A program made the position numbers and the translations under genes. From contig NZ_MZXW01000055.1 of NCBI RefSeq assembly GCF_004123905.1, positions 1-64,000 of the forward strand: a stretch of 64,000 nucleotides of DNA, given 5' to 3'. The notes below the pieces were generated by a model. The model was not told the origin of the DNA. It did not search any database and was given only the letters and a program-made list of their open reading frames with translations. Below are positions 1-8,283 of this stretch, piece after piece (position 1 is the first letter of the stretch; each line of letters opens with the position of its first letter). Source of the DNA: Bradyrhizobium betae. Its GTDB lineage: Bacteria > Pseudomonadota > Alphaproteobacteria > Rhizobiales > Xanthobacteraceae.

Positions 1-756
1 GTCGAGATTCACGATGTTGTGGCCCTGGCCGGTGCCCTCCCACCAGCCCGGATAATAGTAGAATTTGGCGACCTTCACGAAGCCGAGCTTCTCGTCGTCA
101 TAGGGGCCAACCCATTCTGCGGCGTCGATCGTGCCCTTCTCCAGCGCCGGATAGATGTCGCCGCCCGCGATCTGCTGCGGCACGCCGCCGACTTTTGCGA
201 TGATCGTGCCGGCAAAGCCGCCGATGCGGAATTTCAATCCCTTGAAATCCTCCATCGACTTGATCTCCTTCCGGAACCAGCCGCCCATCTGGGCGCCGGT
301 CGAGCCGGTTGGAATGCCGACCGTGTTGTATTCCTTCAGGAGGTCGTTGAGCATTTCGGTGCCGCCGCCGAACAACAGCCAGGAAATATGCGCGCGGGTG
401 TTCAGCCCGAACGGCAGCGACGTGCCGAACGTGAAGGCGGGGTTCTTGCCCCAATAATAATACAGCGCCGTGTTGCCCATATCGACGGTGCCGTTCGACA
501 CGGCGTCGAGCACCTGCAGGCCCGGGACGATCTCGCCGGACGCAAACGGCTGGATCTGGAACTTGTTGTCGGTCGCCTCAGCCACGCGCTTGCAGAAATA
601 TTCGCAGCCGCCATAGAGCGTATCGAGCGCCTTGGGCCAGCTCGCGGCGAGCCGCCATCTCACCTCCGGCGAAGACTGTGCGATGGCCGGTGCCGCGACC
701 GCTGTGCTCGCTGCAAGACCTGCGCCTGTCACTTTCAGGAAATCACGACGTTTCAT
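1..756 (-). CDS. TRAP transporter substrate-binding protein, DctP/TakP-like (C-terminus cut by window edge)
   Basis: Periplasmic solute-binding protein of a TRAP transporter, probably for an organic or keto acid. The frame is open from the ATG at 756 to base 1, so 252 codons are seen and the C-terminus lies outside the window. It begins MKRRDFLK, a twin-arginine signal ending near AIAQ (residue ~27), which suggests Tat export. It is a close paralogue of the next gene at 1173-2264 and shares its landmarks, including FRIGGFAG and AAEWVGPYDD. An RBS, GGAGG, precedes the ATG in both copies. No DctQ or DctM membrane gene is visible. The ligand is not known. Confidence 0.93.
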   Translation of the reverse strand, partial: MKRRDFLKVTGAGLAASTAVAAPAIAQSSPEVRWRLAASWPKALDTLYGGCEYFCKRVAEATDNKFQIQPFASGEIVPGLQVLDAVSNGTVDMGNTALYYYWGKNPAFTFGTSLPFGLNTRAHISWLLFGGGTEMLNDLLKEYNTVGIPTGSTGAQMGGWFRKEIKSMEDFKGLKFRIGGFAGTIIAKVGGVPQQIAGGDIYPALEKGTIDAAEWVGPYDDEKLGFVKVAKFYYYPGWWEGTGQGHNIVNLD

Positions 757-1002
757 GCGTATCCCTCCGTTGTGCCGATTGCTCGACTTAAGGGAACGAT
801 CTTCGTGTCGTCTTGGCTTGGTCGATAATCGATTTGGTGTTGTGAAGGTGTGAGCGTGTCCGGCGGCCCTTCAGGGCTCTTGGCGGATCCCGTGCGTTGC
901 GGTTCCGCCCGTGAGGATGAGCGCTCGCCGTGCGATAATCAAGCGTCGTCGGGACGCTCGCAGTTGCGAAGGCCACCGCAGTCAGCGCCAACACCAGCTC
1001 CC

Positions 1003-1093
1003 GCAGGGTGGGCAAAGGTGCACTTGCGCCGTGCCCACGATCTGTCTGCGCCGGACTGAGGTGGTGGGCACGCTCCGCTTTGCCCACCCTACG
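1003..1093. repeat. Dispersed intergenic palindrome, family 1 (GGGTGGGCAAA)
   Basis: The left arm reads CAGGGTGGGCAAAGG and the right arm CTTTGCCCACCCTACG, with GTGCCCAC/GTGGGCAC inner arms. The same element occurs at 19606-19702. It can fold into a long cruciform or RNA hairpin. It is non-coding. Confidence 0.8.
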
Positions 1094-1112
1094 AGAGCTG
1101 TGCTTAACGCAA

Positions 1113-1140
1113 GAAGCCCCGGAGACTTCTCCGGGGCTTC
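1113..1140 (-). terminator. Hairpin terminator after the 1173-2264 gene
   Basis: A perfect 12-bp stem GAAGCCCCGGAG/CTCCGGGGCTTC with a four-base loop, 33 bp beyond the stop codon of the TRAP binding protein. The following T-tract on the minus strand is weak. Confidence 0.65.
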
Positions 1141-1172
1141 TCCGTCTTTAGTCGTGTGGCTCGTTCAGCGCC

Positions 1173-2264
1173 TCACGTCTTGGTCCGCATCCGCGCCATG
1201 AAGCTGTCGTAGCTCAGCTCGGCCACCTGGGTCCACGGCAGCGAGTCGTTCTTGAAGGCCATCATGCTCGCATGCATCTTGCCGAAATGCGGATTGGTCT
1301 TGGCGAGATCGGCATAGATCTCGTTCGCCGCGCCGTAGCAGGCCTCCAACACTTCCTGCGGAAAGCCCTTGAGGATCGCGCCGTTCACGATCAGCCGCTT
1401 CAGCGCCGGCGCGTTCACCGCATCGTACTTGCCGGTGATCCAAGTGAAGGTATCGCGCGACGCCGCGTCGACCGCCGCCTGGTAGTGCTTGGGCAGCGCG
1501 TTCCACTTGTCGATGTTGATGATATTGTGGCCCTGGCTCGTGCCTTCCCACCACCCCGGATAGTAATAATACTTCGCGACCTTGGCGAAGCCGAGCTTCT
1601 CGTCGTCATAGGGGCCGACCCACTCGGCCGCGTCGATCGTGCCCTTCTCCAGCGCCGGATAGATGTCGCCGCCGGCGAGTTGCTGCGGCACGCAACCGAG
1701 CTTGGCGAGGATGGTGCCGGCGAAGCCGCCGATGCGCATCTTCAGGCCCTTGAGATCGTCGGTGGTCTTGATCTCCTTCCTGAACCAGCCGCCCATCTGC
1801 GCGCCGGTGGACCCGGTCGGGATGCCGTAGACGTTGTGCTCTTTCAGCAGGTCGTTGACGAGATCCTGCCCGCCGCCCCACAGCAGCCAGGAAATCTGCT
1901 GGCGCGTGTTCAAGCCGAACGGCAGCGCGGTCGCGAAAGTGAAGGCGGGGTTCTTGCCCCAGTAATAATAAAGCGCGGTGTTGCCGATCTCGACCGTGCC
2001 GTTCGAGACGGCGTCGAGCACCTGCAAGCCCGGAACGATTTCGCCGGCCGCAAACGGCTGGATCTGGAATTTGTTGTCGGTGATGTCGGCGACCTTCTTG
2101 CAGAAATATTCGCAGCCGCCATAGAGCGTGTCGAGCGCCTTCGGCCAGCTCGTGGCGTAGCGCCACTTGACCTCGGGCGAGCCTTGCGCGATCGCGGGCG
2201 CAGCCACCGCTGCGCTCGCGGCCAGGCCAACGCCTGTCACCTTCAGAAAATCACGACGTTTCAT
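1173..2264 (-). CDS. TRAP transporter substrate-binding protein, DctP/TakP-like
   Basis: Full-length 363-residue periplasmic binding protein of a TRAP-type secondary transporter. The twin-arginine signal RRDFLK is at residues 3-8 with probable cleavage after AIAQ (~27). Family landmarks are YYYWGKNPAF (~100-109), GSTGAQMGGW (151-160), MRIGGFAG with a likely carboxylate-binding Arg177, and AAEWVGPYDD with Trp215. The ATG at 2264 has a GGAGG RBS. It duplicates the gene at 1-756, and the duplication extends into the upstream region. There are no membrane subunits in the window, so both proteins must serve a transporter outside it. Family membership suggests small carboxylates or keto acids, but the ligand is inferred. 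Confidence 0.93.
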   Translation of the reverse strand: MKRRDFLKVTGVGLAASAAVAAPAIAQGSPEVKWRYATSWPKALDTLYGGCEYFCKKVADITDNKFQIQPFAAGEIVPGLQVLDAVSNGTVEIGNTALYYYWGKNPAFTFATALPFGLNTRQQISWLLWGGGQDLVNDLLKEHNVYGIPTGSTGAQMGGWFRKEIKTTDDLKGLKMRIGGFAGTILAKLGCVPQQLAGGDIYPALEKGTIDAAEWVGPYDDEKLGFAKVAKYYYYPGWWEGTSQGHNIINIDKWNALPKHYQAAVDAASRDTFTWITGKYDAVNAPALKRLIVNGAILKGFPQEVLEACYGAANEIYADLAKTNPHFGKMHASMMAFKNDSLPWTQVAELSYDSFMARMRTKT

Positions 2265-2716
2265 GCGTACCCTCCGTTATGCCGATGCGTCGACCAGGGA
2301 ACGATCTTGATGTCGTCTCTTCTTGCCGAAGCTCGAACTTGTTTTGTTTGAGGCTTGGTAGCGTTTCCGAATGGCCCTGATGGGCTCTTTTTGTTGGAAG
2401 TCCGATCATTGCGGTTCCGTCAGCAAGGATGACCGGAGGCCCCGCGATAATCAAGCCTCATGCTACCCTCGCAGCTGAGAACGCTGGCCAGACGAAAGTC
2501 GGGGGCGCCGGTGAATTTGCCGCATGATTGGGCAACAGCCTCCCCGCTCGCGGGGGAGGGCTGGGGAGAGGGTGTCTCGACAACGAAGACTCCCCCAGTG
2601 GAGAAAGCCCTCACCCGGCGCGCGGGACGATACTTCGCATCGCCCGGGACGCGCCGACTTCTCCCGCAAGCGGGAGAGGCGAGGAGCCCGCGGCCATACC
2701 AACTCAACCCAATCCT
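2265..2716. other. Intergenic region upstream of the second TRAP gene
   Basis: About 450 bp with no convincing gene. It contains the conserved upstream block 2411-2456, which matches 899-944, and a GC-rich inverted-repeat element at 2539-2681. Open frames through the repeat are low-complexity and discarded. Confidence 0.65.
2539..2681. repeat. Dispersed intergenic palindrome, family 3 (CTCCCC...GGGGAG)
   Basis: It starts with the self-complementary CCTCCCCGC/GCGGGGGAGG and ends with CTTCTCCCGCAAGCGGGAGAGG. It is related in composition to the element at 12761-12919. It separates the TRAP gene from the convergent end of the oxidoreductase operon. Confidence 0.6.
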
Positions 2717-4030
2717 CTACCCCTCCTTCGCGAACGCCGCCTCCATCGCCTTCCTTGTCCTGATCGTCTCGTTATTGGCGTCGAATTCGACGTCGCTCCA
2801 GCGCACGATCTCGCCGTGGGCGACGTCGTGCTTCAGCTTGAGCCGATGCGCGAGACCAATCGGCAGCGCGCCTAACTTCAGGCTCGCAGCCGCCGGCACC
2901 AGCTTGCCCCACACCGTATAGCCACCTTCGCCGTCCAGCATCTCGCCGGCGCGCAAATTGCGTTTTGCGACCGACGCGACGTCGCCGCGGAAGCCGTAGG
3001 GCTGTCCGGTCGGCTCGCCCCGCAGCGCCGCCGACAGCACCGAGATGTTCAGCTCGAGCCCGATCAGGTGGTAGGGCTTGTACATCGCGGCAAAGCGTCC
3101 GCTGCTGTCGGTCTTCAGGCCGTACTGCTTGAAGCAGTCGGCGGCGTAGTCGTTCGGCGCCTCCAGCACGACATAGACGCCCCAGCGCAGATCGCGAAAC
3201 ACCGGACGACCGTCGCGCTCCAGTGAGGAGACCACCTCGACGACGCCCGAGCGCTCCAGCACGCCGCCCTTGTCGCTGGGACGCATGATGTGCGGCAAAT
3301 CGTCCACGCCGCAGGGCGAAAACAACAGGCCACCGGCCGGCACGTCGAGCCCGCAGGCATTCGCGATCGCGGCCATCTCGATCGCCGATTTGGTGCCGTC
3401 GAGGAAGGAGTTGAACATCTGCGGATTCATGCCGGCCGACTGCGCTTCGCCCGCGGTCAGGCCATAATGCTGCCAGACGCCATCAGGCGTCACGTCGTGA
3501 TAGGCCGGCAGATATTTTGTGCCCTTGCCGGCAGCAACCACGCGAAAGCCGGTGGCGCGGGCCCAGTCGACCATCTCGGCCGTCAGTGCCGGCTGGTCGC
3601 CATAGGCGAGCGAATAGACCACACCCGCCTTGCGTGCTTCCTCGGCGAGCAGTGGGCCTGCTAGCACGTCAGCCTCGACATTCACCATCACGATATGCTT
3701 GCCCGCTGCGATCGCTGCGCGCGCATGCTTGATGCCGACCGCGGGATTGCCGGTCGCCTCCACCACCACGTCCATCGCGCCGCCGGCAATCGCCCGCGCG
3801 CCGTCATCGGTGAACACGGTGGCCGCGATCCGCTCGGCGCTCCAGCCGACGGTGCGGCACGCCTCGCGTGCGCGCTCGCGGTCGATGTCGATGATGATGG
3901 GCACCTCCAGCCCCGGCGTGTGCGGCACCTGCGCCAGAAACATCGAGCCGAATTTGCCGGCGCCGATCAGCGCGACACGAACAGGCTTGCCGGCGGACGC
4001 GCGGGCCTGGAGCAGGCGGAAGAGGTTCAT
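2717..4030 (-). CDS. NAD(P)-dependent homoserine-dehydrogenase-like oxidoreductase with C-terminal SAF-like domain
   Basis: A 437-residue probable cytoplasmic oxidoreductase. The N-terminal Rossmann fold shows VALIGAGKFGSMFL at ~20-33, and VVVEATGNPAVG follows as in homoserine dehydrogenase-type proteins. The C-terminal ~90 residues (NLRAGEMLDGEGGYTVWGKL and after) look like an SAF fold, which often causes this family to be misnamed FlgA. The gene is the last of a probable three-gene minus-strand unit with a dioxygenase and a GntR regulator, 150 bp from the dioxygenase across a palindromic repeat. The substrate is unknown. A hydroxy acid or sugar-acid-derived aldehyde is only a guess from the family. 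Confidence 0.75.
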   Translation of the reverse strand: MNLFRLLQARASAGKPVRVALIGAGKFGSMFLAQVPHTPGLEVPIIIDIDRERAREACRTVGWSAERIAATVFTDDGARAIAGGAMDVVVEATGNPAVGIKHARAAIAAGKHIVMVNVEADVLAGPLLAEEARKAGVVYSLAYGDQPALTAEMVDWARATGFRVVAAGKGTKYLPAYHDVTPDGVWQHYGLTAGEAQSAGMNPQMFNSFLDGTKSAIEMAAIANACGLDVPAGGLLFSPCGVDDLPHIMRPSDKGGVLERSGVVEVVSSLERDGRPVFRDLRWGVYVVLEAPNDYAADCFKQYGLKTDSSGRFAAMYKPYHLIGLELNISVLSAALRGEPTGQPYGFRGDVASVAKRNLRAGEMLDGEGGYTVWGKLVPAAASLKLGALPIGLAHRLKLKHDVAHGEIVRWSDVEFDANNETIRTRKAMEAAFAKEG

Positions 4031-4050
4031 GATGCTACCTGATCAAGTAT

Positions 4051-4180
4051 CGTGTCCCGGACGCGCTGCAACGCGTAGCGTTGCTGCGCAGAGCCGGGAC
4101 CCAGAAAGACAAATGCTAGTGGCATGGGCCCCGGCTCAGCAGCGCATCACTGACGTGCTGCGCCGCATCCGGGGCACGAG
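4051..4180. repeat. Dispersed intergenic palindrome, family 2 (GTGTCCCGGACGC)
   Basis: Outer arms CGTGTCCCGGACGC and GCATCCGGGGCACGAG, with inner GCAGAGCCGGGACCCAG and TGGGCCCCGGCTC. Other copies are at 18206-18321, 35342-35479 and 59357-59500. This copy lies between two co-oriented genes and could attenuate or stabilise their transcript. Confidence 0.8.
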
Positions 4181-4182
4181 AC

Positions 4183-4983
4183 CTACTCCGCCGCCTGCCG
4201 CGGCGCCCGCGCCAGCCGCACCAGCGCATCATCATACACCGTCTTGATCGGCGCAAAATCGCGGTGCGCGATGTACTCCGGCCTGGTCGGCGTGCGGATG
4301 TAGTTCGAGACCGCGTTCAGCGTTAGGTACACGATCTTGCGCGGGTAGGGCGTGATGTTGCCGCTGGAGCCGTGCACGAGATTGCCGTGGAACATCAGCA
4401 TGCCGCCAGGCTTGCCGGTCGGCGCCACGATGCCGCCCTGCTTGACCAGCCGCGTCACGGTCTCCTCGTCCAGCGTCCACAGCGGATAGGACGTGGTGGC
4501 AAGGTCATGCGAGGCCTTGAGATCGCCGGCATTCTGGCTGCGCGGCACCAGCATCAGCGGGCCGTTGATCGGCATCACCTCGTCGAGGAAGATCGCGATG
4601 TTCATCGCGCGCGGCTCCGGCATGCCGTCGTCGCGCTTCCAGGTGCCGTAATCCTGGTGCCACTGCCAGACATCGCCGGTGAAGGCCGATTTCGCGTTGA
4701 TCTTGAACTGGTGCATGTAGACAGGCTCGCCGAACAGCTGCTCGACCGGATCGATCATGCGCGGATGCGCGCCGAGAATGCCGAAGGCCTCGTTGTAGAG
4801 ATGCGCGGCAAAGGCCGTGCGCGGCGCGCCGCTCTTCTCGCGCCAGACCTCCGGCCGGTTGGCGTCATAAATGCCGACCGCCTCGCGCGCGAGCAGATCG
4901 ACCTCCTCCTGGCTGAACAGCTCGGGCAAAAACAGCCAGCCCTCGCGGTGGAAGAACTCCAGTTGCTCCTGGGACAGTTTCAT
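4183..4983 (-). CDS. Phytanoyl-CoA dioxygenase (PhyH) family protein, EctD-like
   Basis: A 266-residue non-haem iron, 2-oxoglutarate-dependent oxygenase. The metal triad is visible as His109 and Asp111 in WHQDYGTW and His204 in NLVHGSSG. The first motif resembles the ectoine hydroxylase signature (WHSDFETW...EDGMP) but has HQDYGTW followed by RDDGMPEPR, so it belongs to the broad EctD/PhyH group and is not proven to be EctD. No ectABC genes are near. The ATG at 4983 is chosen for its AGGAGG RBS; the longer frame to 5046 runs into a palindromic repeat. It probably acts with the downstream SAF oxidoreductase under the GntR regulator. Confidence 0.85.
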   Translation of the reverse strand: MKLSQEQLEFFHREGWLFLPELFSQEEVDLLAREAVGIYDANRPEVWREKSGAPRTAFAAHLYNEAFGILGAHPRMIDPVEQLFGEPVYMHQFKINAKSAFTGDVWQWHQDYGTWKRDDGMPEPRAMNIAIFLDEVMPINGPLMLVPRSQNAGDLKASHDLATTSYPLWTLDEETVTRLVKQGGIVAPTGKPGGMLMFHGNLVHGSSGNITPYPRKIVYLTLNAVSNYIRTPTRPEYIAHRDFAPIKTVYDDALVRLARAPRQAAE

Positions 4984-5019
4984 GGGTCGTCCTCCTGTTT
5001 GTTTTATTGTTTGCTCTCT

Positions 5020-5093
5020 CGTCATGGCCGGGCTTGACCCGGCCATCCTCGTCTTTGCTTCACGTTCAAAGAACGTGGATGCCCGGCATGACG
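5020..5093. repeat. Dispersed intergenic palindrome, family 6 (CGTCATGGCCGGGC)
   Basis: The element begins CGTCATGGCCGGGCTTGACC and ends GGATGCCCGGCATGACG, with an inner GGCCGGG...CCCGGCC hairpin. It fills the gap between the dioxygenase and the GntR gene. Confidence 0.7.
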
Positions 5094-5103
5094 GCGTTTG
5101 CCG

Positions 5104-5781
5104 CTACGCTGCCGCCTCGTCCGTCGCCCGCAATCTCTCCTCGGTCATCCGTCCCGCCGTCTGCGCATGCGCCAGCGCGGCGCGCTCGGCGGCCTTCGCA
5201 TCGCCTGCGAGAATGTGTTTGGCGATATCGGCATGCTCCGCCCATGCGCTGCCGCGATAGTCGAGCTCCGACAGCACCGTCGCCATCGAACGCCGCATGT
5301 GCGGCCATTGCGGGGTGATCGTCTCCTCGATCACGGGATTGCCCGCGAGCTGATAGATCGCACGATGAAAATCGACGTCGAGCGTAATCAGCTCGGCAAG
5401 CGACGTGTTGCGATCAATGCGGCGCCCGGCGGCAAGTGCCGCGTCGAGCCGCGCGCGTCCCGCGGCATCGCTGGCGGCGCGCTGAGCTGCAAGCCGCGCG
5501 GCGAGCGCATCGATGGCGCCGCGCACCTCGTAGAGCTGGCGGATGCGCGAGGGATCGAGCTGGGTGACTTCAAAGCCGCGCTTGCCGCTCTCGGCGACGA
5601 GGCCCTGCCGGTGCAGCAGATGCAGCGCATGCGACACCGGCTGGCGCGACACGCCGAGCTTGTCGGCGAGCTCGTTCTGCCGGATGCGCTGGCCGGGCTG
5701 CAGCGTGCGGTCGGAGATCGCCTCCAGAATCCGCGCATAGACCTGGTCGATCAGGTTCGGAAGCGGGTCGAGAGGGATCAC
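5104..5781 (-). CDS. GntR family transcriptional regulator, FadR/FCD subfamily
   Basis: A DNA-binding repressor or activator of 225 residues from the chosen start. The winged helix (IRQNELADKLGVSRQPVSHAL) is followed by an all-helical FCD effector domain with DVDFHRAIYQLAGNPV, which carries the Asp/His metal-ligand pattern of that family. I choose the GTG at 5781, preceded by GGAG. A longer frame starts at ATG 5850, but its extra codons would be encoded by an obvious palindrome (5801-5820). It stands first in a minus-strand unit with the PhyH-like and SAF oxidoreductase genes and probably controls them and itself. Confidence 0.85.
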   Translation of the reverse strand: MIPLDPLPNLIDQVYARILEAISDRTLQPGQRIRQNELADKLGVSRQPVSHALHLLHRQGLVAESGKRGFEVTQLDPSRIRQLYEVRGAIDALAARLAAQRAASDAAGRARLDAALAAGRRIDRNTSLAELITLDVDFHRAIYQLAGNPVIEETITPQWPHMRRSMATVLSELDYRGSAWAEHADIAKHILAGDAKAAERAALAHAQTAGRMTEERLRATDEAAA

Positions 5782-5800
5782 GCCGGCAGCTCCGGAAAAG

Positions 5801-5820
5801 GAATACAGAATTCCGTATTC
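5801..5820. promoter_or_regulatory. Candidate GntR operator palindrome
   Basis: GAATACAGAATTCCGTATTC is a 20-bp inverted repeat with a single mismatched pair. It lies 20 bp upstream of the GTG start of the GntR gene, a position suited to autoregulation. That it binds this regulator is inference. Confidence 0.5.
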
Positions 5821-5960
5821 GAAGGTATCGTGGGAGGGGGAAGCCGTCAAGACGGGGGTGGAAGGCCGTTTTTTGGACGGATCGCGCTAAGTCATTGATA
5901 TCGCGAGGCCCGTCTACTGTGCATGGGGTTGTTTTCGCGAAAATGAGTCGGGGACCCCCG

Positions 5961-6773
5961 TCACGCCGCCAGAAACGAACTCACGACGTCGCCGAACTCC
6001 AGCGGTGCCTGCTCGAACATCCAGTGTCCGGCATTGGGGATCACCGCCGTCTTGCTGCCCGCGATGTGCCCGGCCAGCACGCGCCACATCACCGACAGGC
6101 TGCCCGTGGTCGCGCCGCCGCCGATCAGCAGCGTAGGCGTCTGGATCGCTTGCGCATCGGCAAGCGTGTAGGGCCTGCGCTGCTCGTTGATCTGGCCGAG
6201 GAAGGTGAGCGCGTTGTCGCGCAGCTGCTGCTTGGCCGCCGCCGGCACGCGCCGCCACGAGCCGTCGCCTTCGATGCCCTCGTAGAAGTTCTGCAGCGCG
6301 CCCTCGATATCGCCGGCGCGGATCATCTCGACCGAGCGCGCCGTGCGTGCGGCGAGCGGCGGATGCGCGGGCGTGCCCGTGGGCACCGGCAGGCTGGCAT
6401 CGAGATCTCCGCCCGGCTCGGCCAGCACCAGTTTTCGCAGCAGATCAGGCCGCGCCTGCGCAACACGAAACGCAATATGGCCGCCACGCGAATGGCCCAT
6501 CAGATCGACCGGCCCAAGCGTGACCTGCTCGATGAAGGCGATCGTGTCAGAGACGTGCTGGGCCATCTTGTAGTCGTCGCCGACGGCATCCCAATGCTCG
6601 GGAAAGAAATGCCGCAGGCTGACCGAGATCACACGATGGGTCTTCGACAGCGGTCCAAGCACGGAATACCAGGTGCGGAAATCCCCGAGCGTGCCATGCA
6701 CGCAGACCAGCGGCGGGCCGTCTCCAACTTCGAGATAGGCCATGTCGTAACCGTTGACGCGAAATGTCTGCAT
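5961..6773 (-). CDS. Alpha/beta hydrolase
   Basis: A 270-residue alpha/beta-hydrolase fold protein of the epoxide hydrolase/haloperoxidase-like group. Visible are the HG oxyanion motif (VCVHGTLGDFRTW), the nucleophile elbow GHSRGGH with Ser95, and the terminal His in NAGHWMFEQAP. The start MQTFRVNGYDMAY matches the start of the upstream paralogue, MQSLHVNGYDMPY, and the two genes are separated by only 2 bp, so they are co-transcribed. A longer frame upstream overlaps the paralogue and is rejected. The substrate is unknown. Confidence 0.9.
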   Translation of the reverse strand: MQTFRVNGYDMAYLEVGDGPPLVCVHGTLGDFRTWYSVLGPLSKTHRVISVSLRHFFPEHWDAVGDDYKMAQHVSDTIAFIEQVTLGPVDLMGHSRGGHIAFRVAQARPDLLRKLVLAEPGGDLDASLPVPTGTPAHPPLAARTARSVEMIRAGDIEGALQNFYEGIEGDGSWRRVPAAAKQQLRDNALTFLGQINEQRRPYTLADAQAIQTPTLLIGGGATTGSLSVMWRVLAGHIAGSKTAVIPNAGHWMFEQAPLEFGDVVSSFLAA

Positions 6774-6775
6774 GA

Positions 6776-7594
6776 TCAGCTCGCCAGGAAGTCGAGAACC
6801 ACTTCGGAGTATTTCTGCGGCGCCTGCTCGAACATCGGATGCGTCGCGTTCGGGATGATCGCCGTCTTGGAATAGGGCACATGCGCGGCGAGCGCATGCA
6901 GCACCTTTGGCAGCAGGCCCTTGGTCCGCGCGCCCAGGATGAACAGCGTCGGCATCTTGATGGACTCCGCATCCGCCTTCGAGAACGGCGGGCGGTTGTC
7001 GCGAACCTGGCCGATCAGGGTAAAGGCGTTGTCGCGAAGGTTCTGCTTCACCATCGCCGGCAGCCGCGGCCATGTGCCGGCGCCCTCCAGCGTGTCGACA
7101 AAGACGGCGAGGCCGCCGTCGACATCGCCCGCCGAAATCTTCTCGGCCGAGGCCGTGAAGCGCGCCAGCAGCGGCGAGGGGCCGCCGGCATAATCGGGAT
7201 CAAGGCTGGCATCGAGCTCGCCGCCGGGCTCGGCCAGGATCAGCCGCCGCAGCAGGTCCGGCCGCCGCTGCGCCACGCGAAAACAGATGTGCCCGCCGCG
7301 GGAATGGCCCATCAGATCGACCGGGCCGAGGTCGAGTTTTTCGATGAAGGCGATGACGTCCTGGACATGCTGGGCGATCGAATAGGTGTCGCCGACCCCG
7401 TCCCAGCGTTCCGGGAAGAAATGCCGCAAGCTGACAGCGATCACCCGATGCCGCTGCGTCATCGGTCCGAGCACGCAGCCCCAGACGCGGAAGTCGTTGA
7501 GGGAGCCGTGTACACAGATCAGCGGCGGGCGGCCCCTCTCCTCACCCACGTCGAGATAGGGCATGTCGTATCCGTTGACGTGGAGGCTTTGCAT
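6776..7594 (-). CDS. Alpha/beta hydrolase (tandem paralogue)
   Basis: A 272-residue alpha/beta hydrolase with ICVHGSLNDFRVW, the nucleophile elbow GHSRGGH (Ser98) and a C-terminal NATHPMFEQAP supplying the catalytic His. It is clearly homologous to the following gene over its full length, so the pair arose by tandem duplication. The ATG at 7594 is preferred because it aligns with the paralogue; an in-frame ATG at 7666 would add 24 residues with no family support. Confidence 0.9.
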   Translation of the reverse strand: MQSLHVNGYDMPYLDVGEERGRPPLICVHGSLNDFRVWGCVLGPMTQRHRVIAVSLRHFFPERWDGVGDTYSIAQHVQDVIAFIEKLDLGPVDLMGHSRGGHICFRVAQRRPDLLRRLILAEPGGELDASLDPDYAGGPSPLLARFTASAEKISAGDVDGGLAVFVDTLEGAGTWPRLPAMVKQNLRDNAFTLIGQVRDNRPPFSKADAESIKMPTLFILGARTKGLLPKVLHALAAHVPYSKTAIIPNATHPMFEQAPQKYSEVVLDFLAS

Positions 7595-7731
7595 TCTCGG
7601 CTCGCGAAGGGGGCGGAACTCCTGTGCAAGATTCACGGAAACCGGGTGGATCGCAACTATTTCCAAGCCTAGATATAGCCGCAGATCACAATGGGGGCAT
7701 GCGTCGAGGACGTGAGGTTAGGACCCAAGCC

Positions 7732-8274
7732 ATGACCGACCAGCATTTTGCCCTGTTCGACACCGAGATCGGCCTCTGCGCCATCGCCTGGGGCCCGCGC
7801 GGCATCAACGGCACGCAACTGCCGATGGGCGGCGAGCAGAAGATCCGCACCCGCATCAGCCAGCGCCACGCTGAGGCCACCGAAGCCGAGCCGACCGCCG
7901 AGGTGCGAGAGGCGATCGACCGCATCGTCAAACTGCTCGCGGGCGAGCCGGATGATCTCACCGACATCCCGCTCGATCTCGACGGCGTCCCTGACTTCAA
8001 CCGCGGTGTCTACGCGATCGCCCGCGCCATCCCGCCCGGCAAGACCATCACCTATGGCGATATCGCCAAGCAGCTCGGTGGTGTCCAGTTGTCACGCGAC
8101 GTCGGCCAGGCGCTCGGGCACAACCCGTGCCCGATCGTCGTGCCCTGCCATCGCGTGCTGGCCGCCGGCAACAAGCCCGGCGGCTTCTCGGCGAACGGCG
8201 GCGTGGTGACGAAGCTGAAGATGCTCGAGATCGAAGGCGCGCTGGTGAACCACACGCCGAGCCTGTTTGATTGA
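7732..8274 (+). CDS. ogt: Methylated-DNA--[protein]-cysteine S-methyltransferase (Ogt type)
   Basis: A suicide DNA-repair enzyme that moves the alkyl group from O6-alkylguanine to its own cysteine. The active-site motif PCHRV is present with Cys139, preceded by the helix-turn-helix region TYGDIAKQLGG and the Arg finger region SRDVGQALGHNPCP. It has 180 residues, the usual size of an Ogt without the Ada N-terminal domain. The ATG at 7732 follows an AGGA; longer in-frame starts from 7624 lack family support. It is a single gene diverging from the hydrolase pair. Confidence 0.92.
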   Translation: MTDQHFALFDTEIGLCAIAWGPRGINGTQLPMGGEQKIRTRISQRHAEATEAEPTAEVREAIDRIVKLLAGEPDDLTDIPLDLDGVPDFNRGVYAIARAIPPGKTITYGDIAKQLGGVQLSRDVGQALGHNPCPIVVPCHRVLAAGNKPGGFSANGGVVTKLKMLEIEGALVNHTPSLFD

Positions 8275-8283
8275 GGCTCGGCG

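Larger units (their letters stand above)
757..1172. other. Intergenic region between the tandem TRAP binding proteins
   Basis: About 415 bp without a credible gene. It holds the promoter side of the 1-756 gene, including a block at 899-944 that is also found upstream of the second copy, a dispersed palindrome at 1003-1093 and a terminator hairpin at 1113-1140. The short open frames here overlap those non-coding elements and are not believed. Confidence 0.7.

Noticed and set aside
4183..4983. Naming the dioxygenase ectD
   Set aside because: The signature motif deviates and no ectABC genes are present, so only family-level naming is justified.
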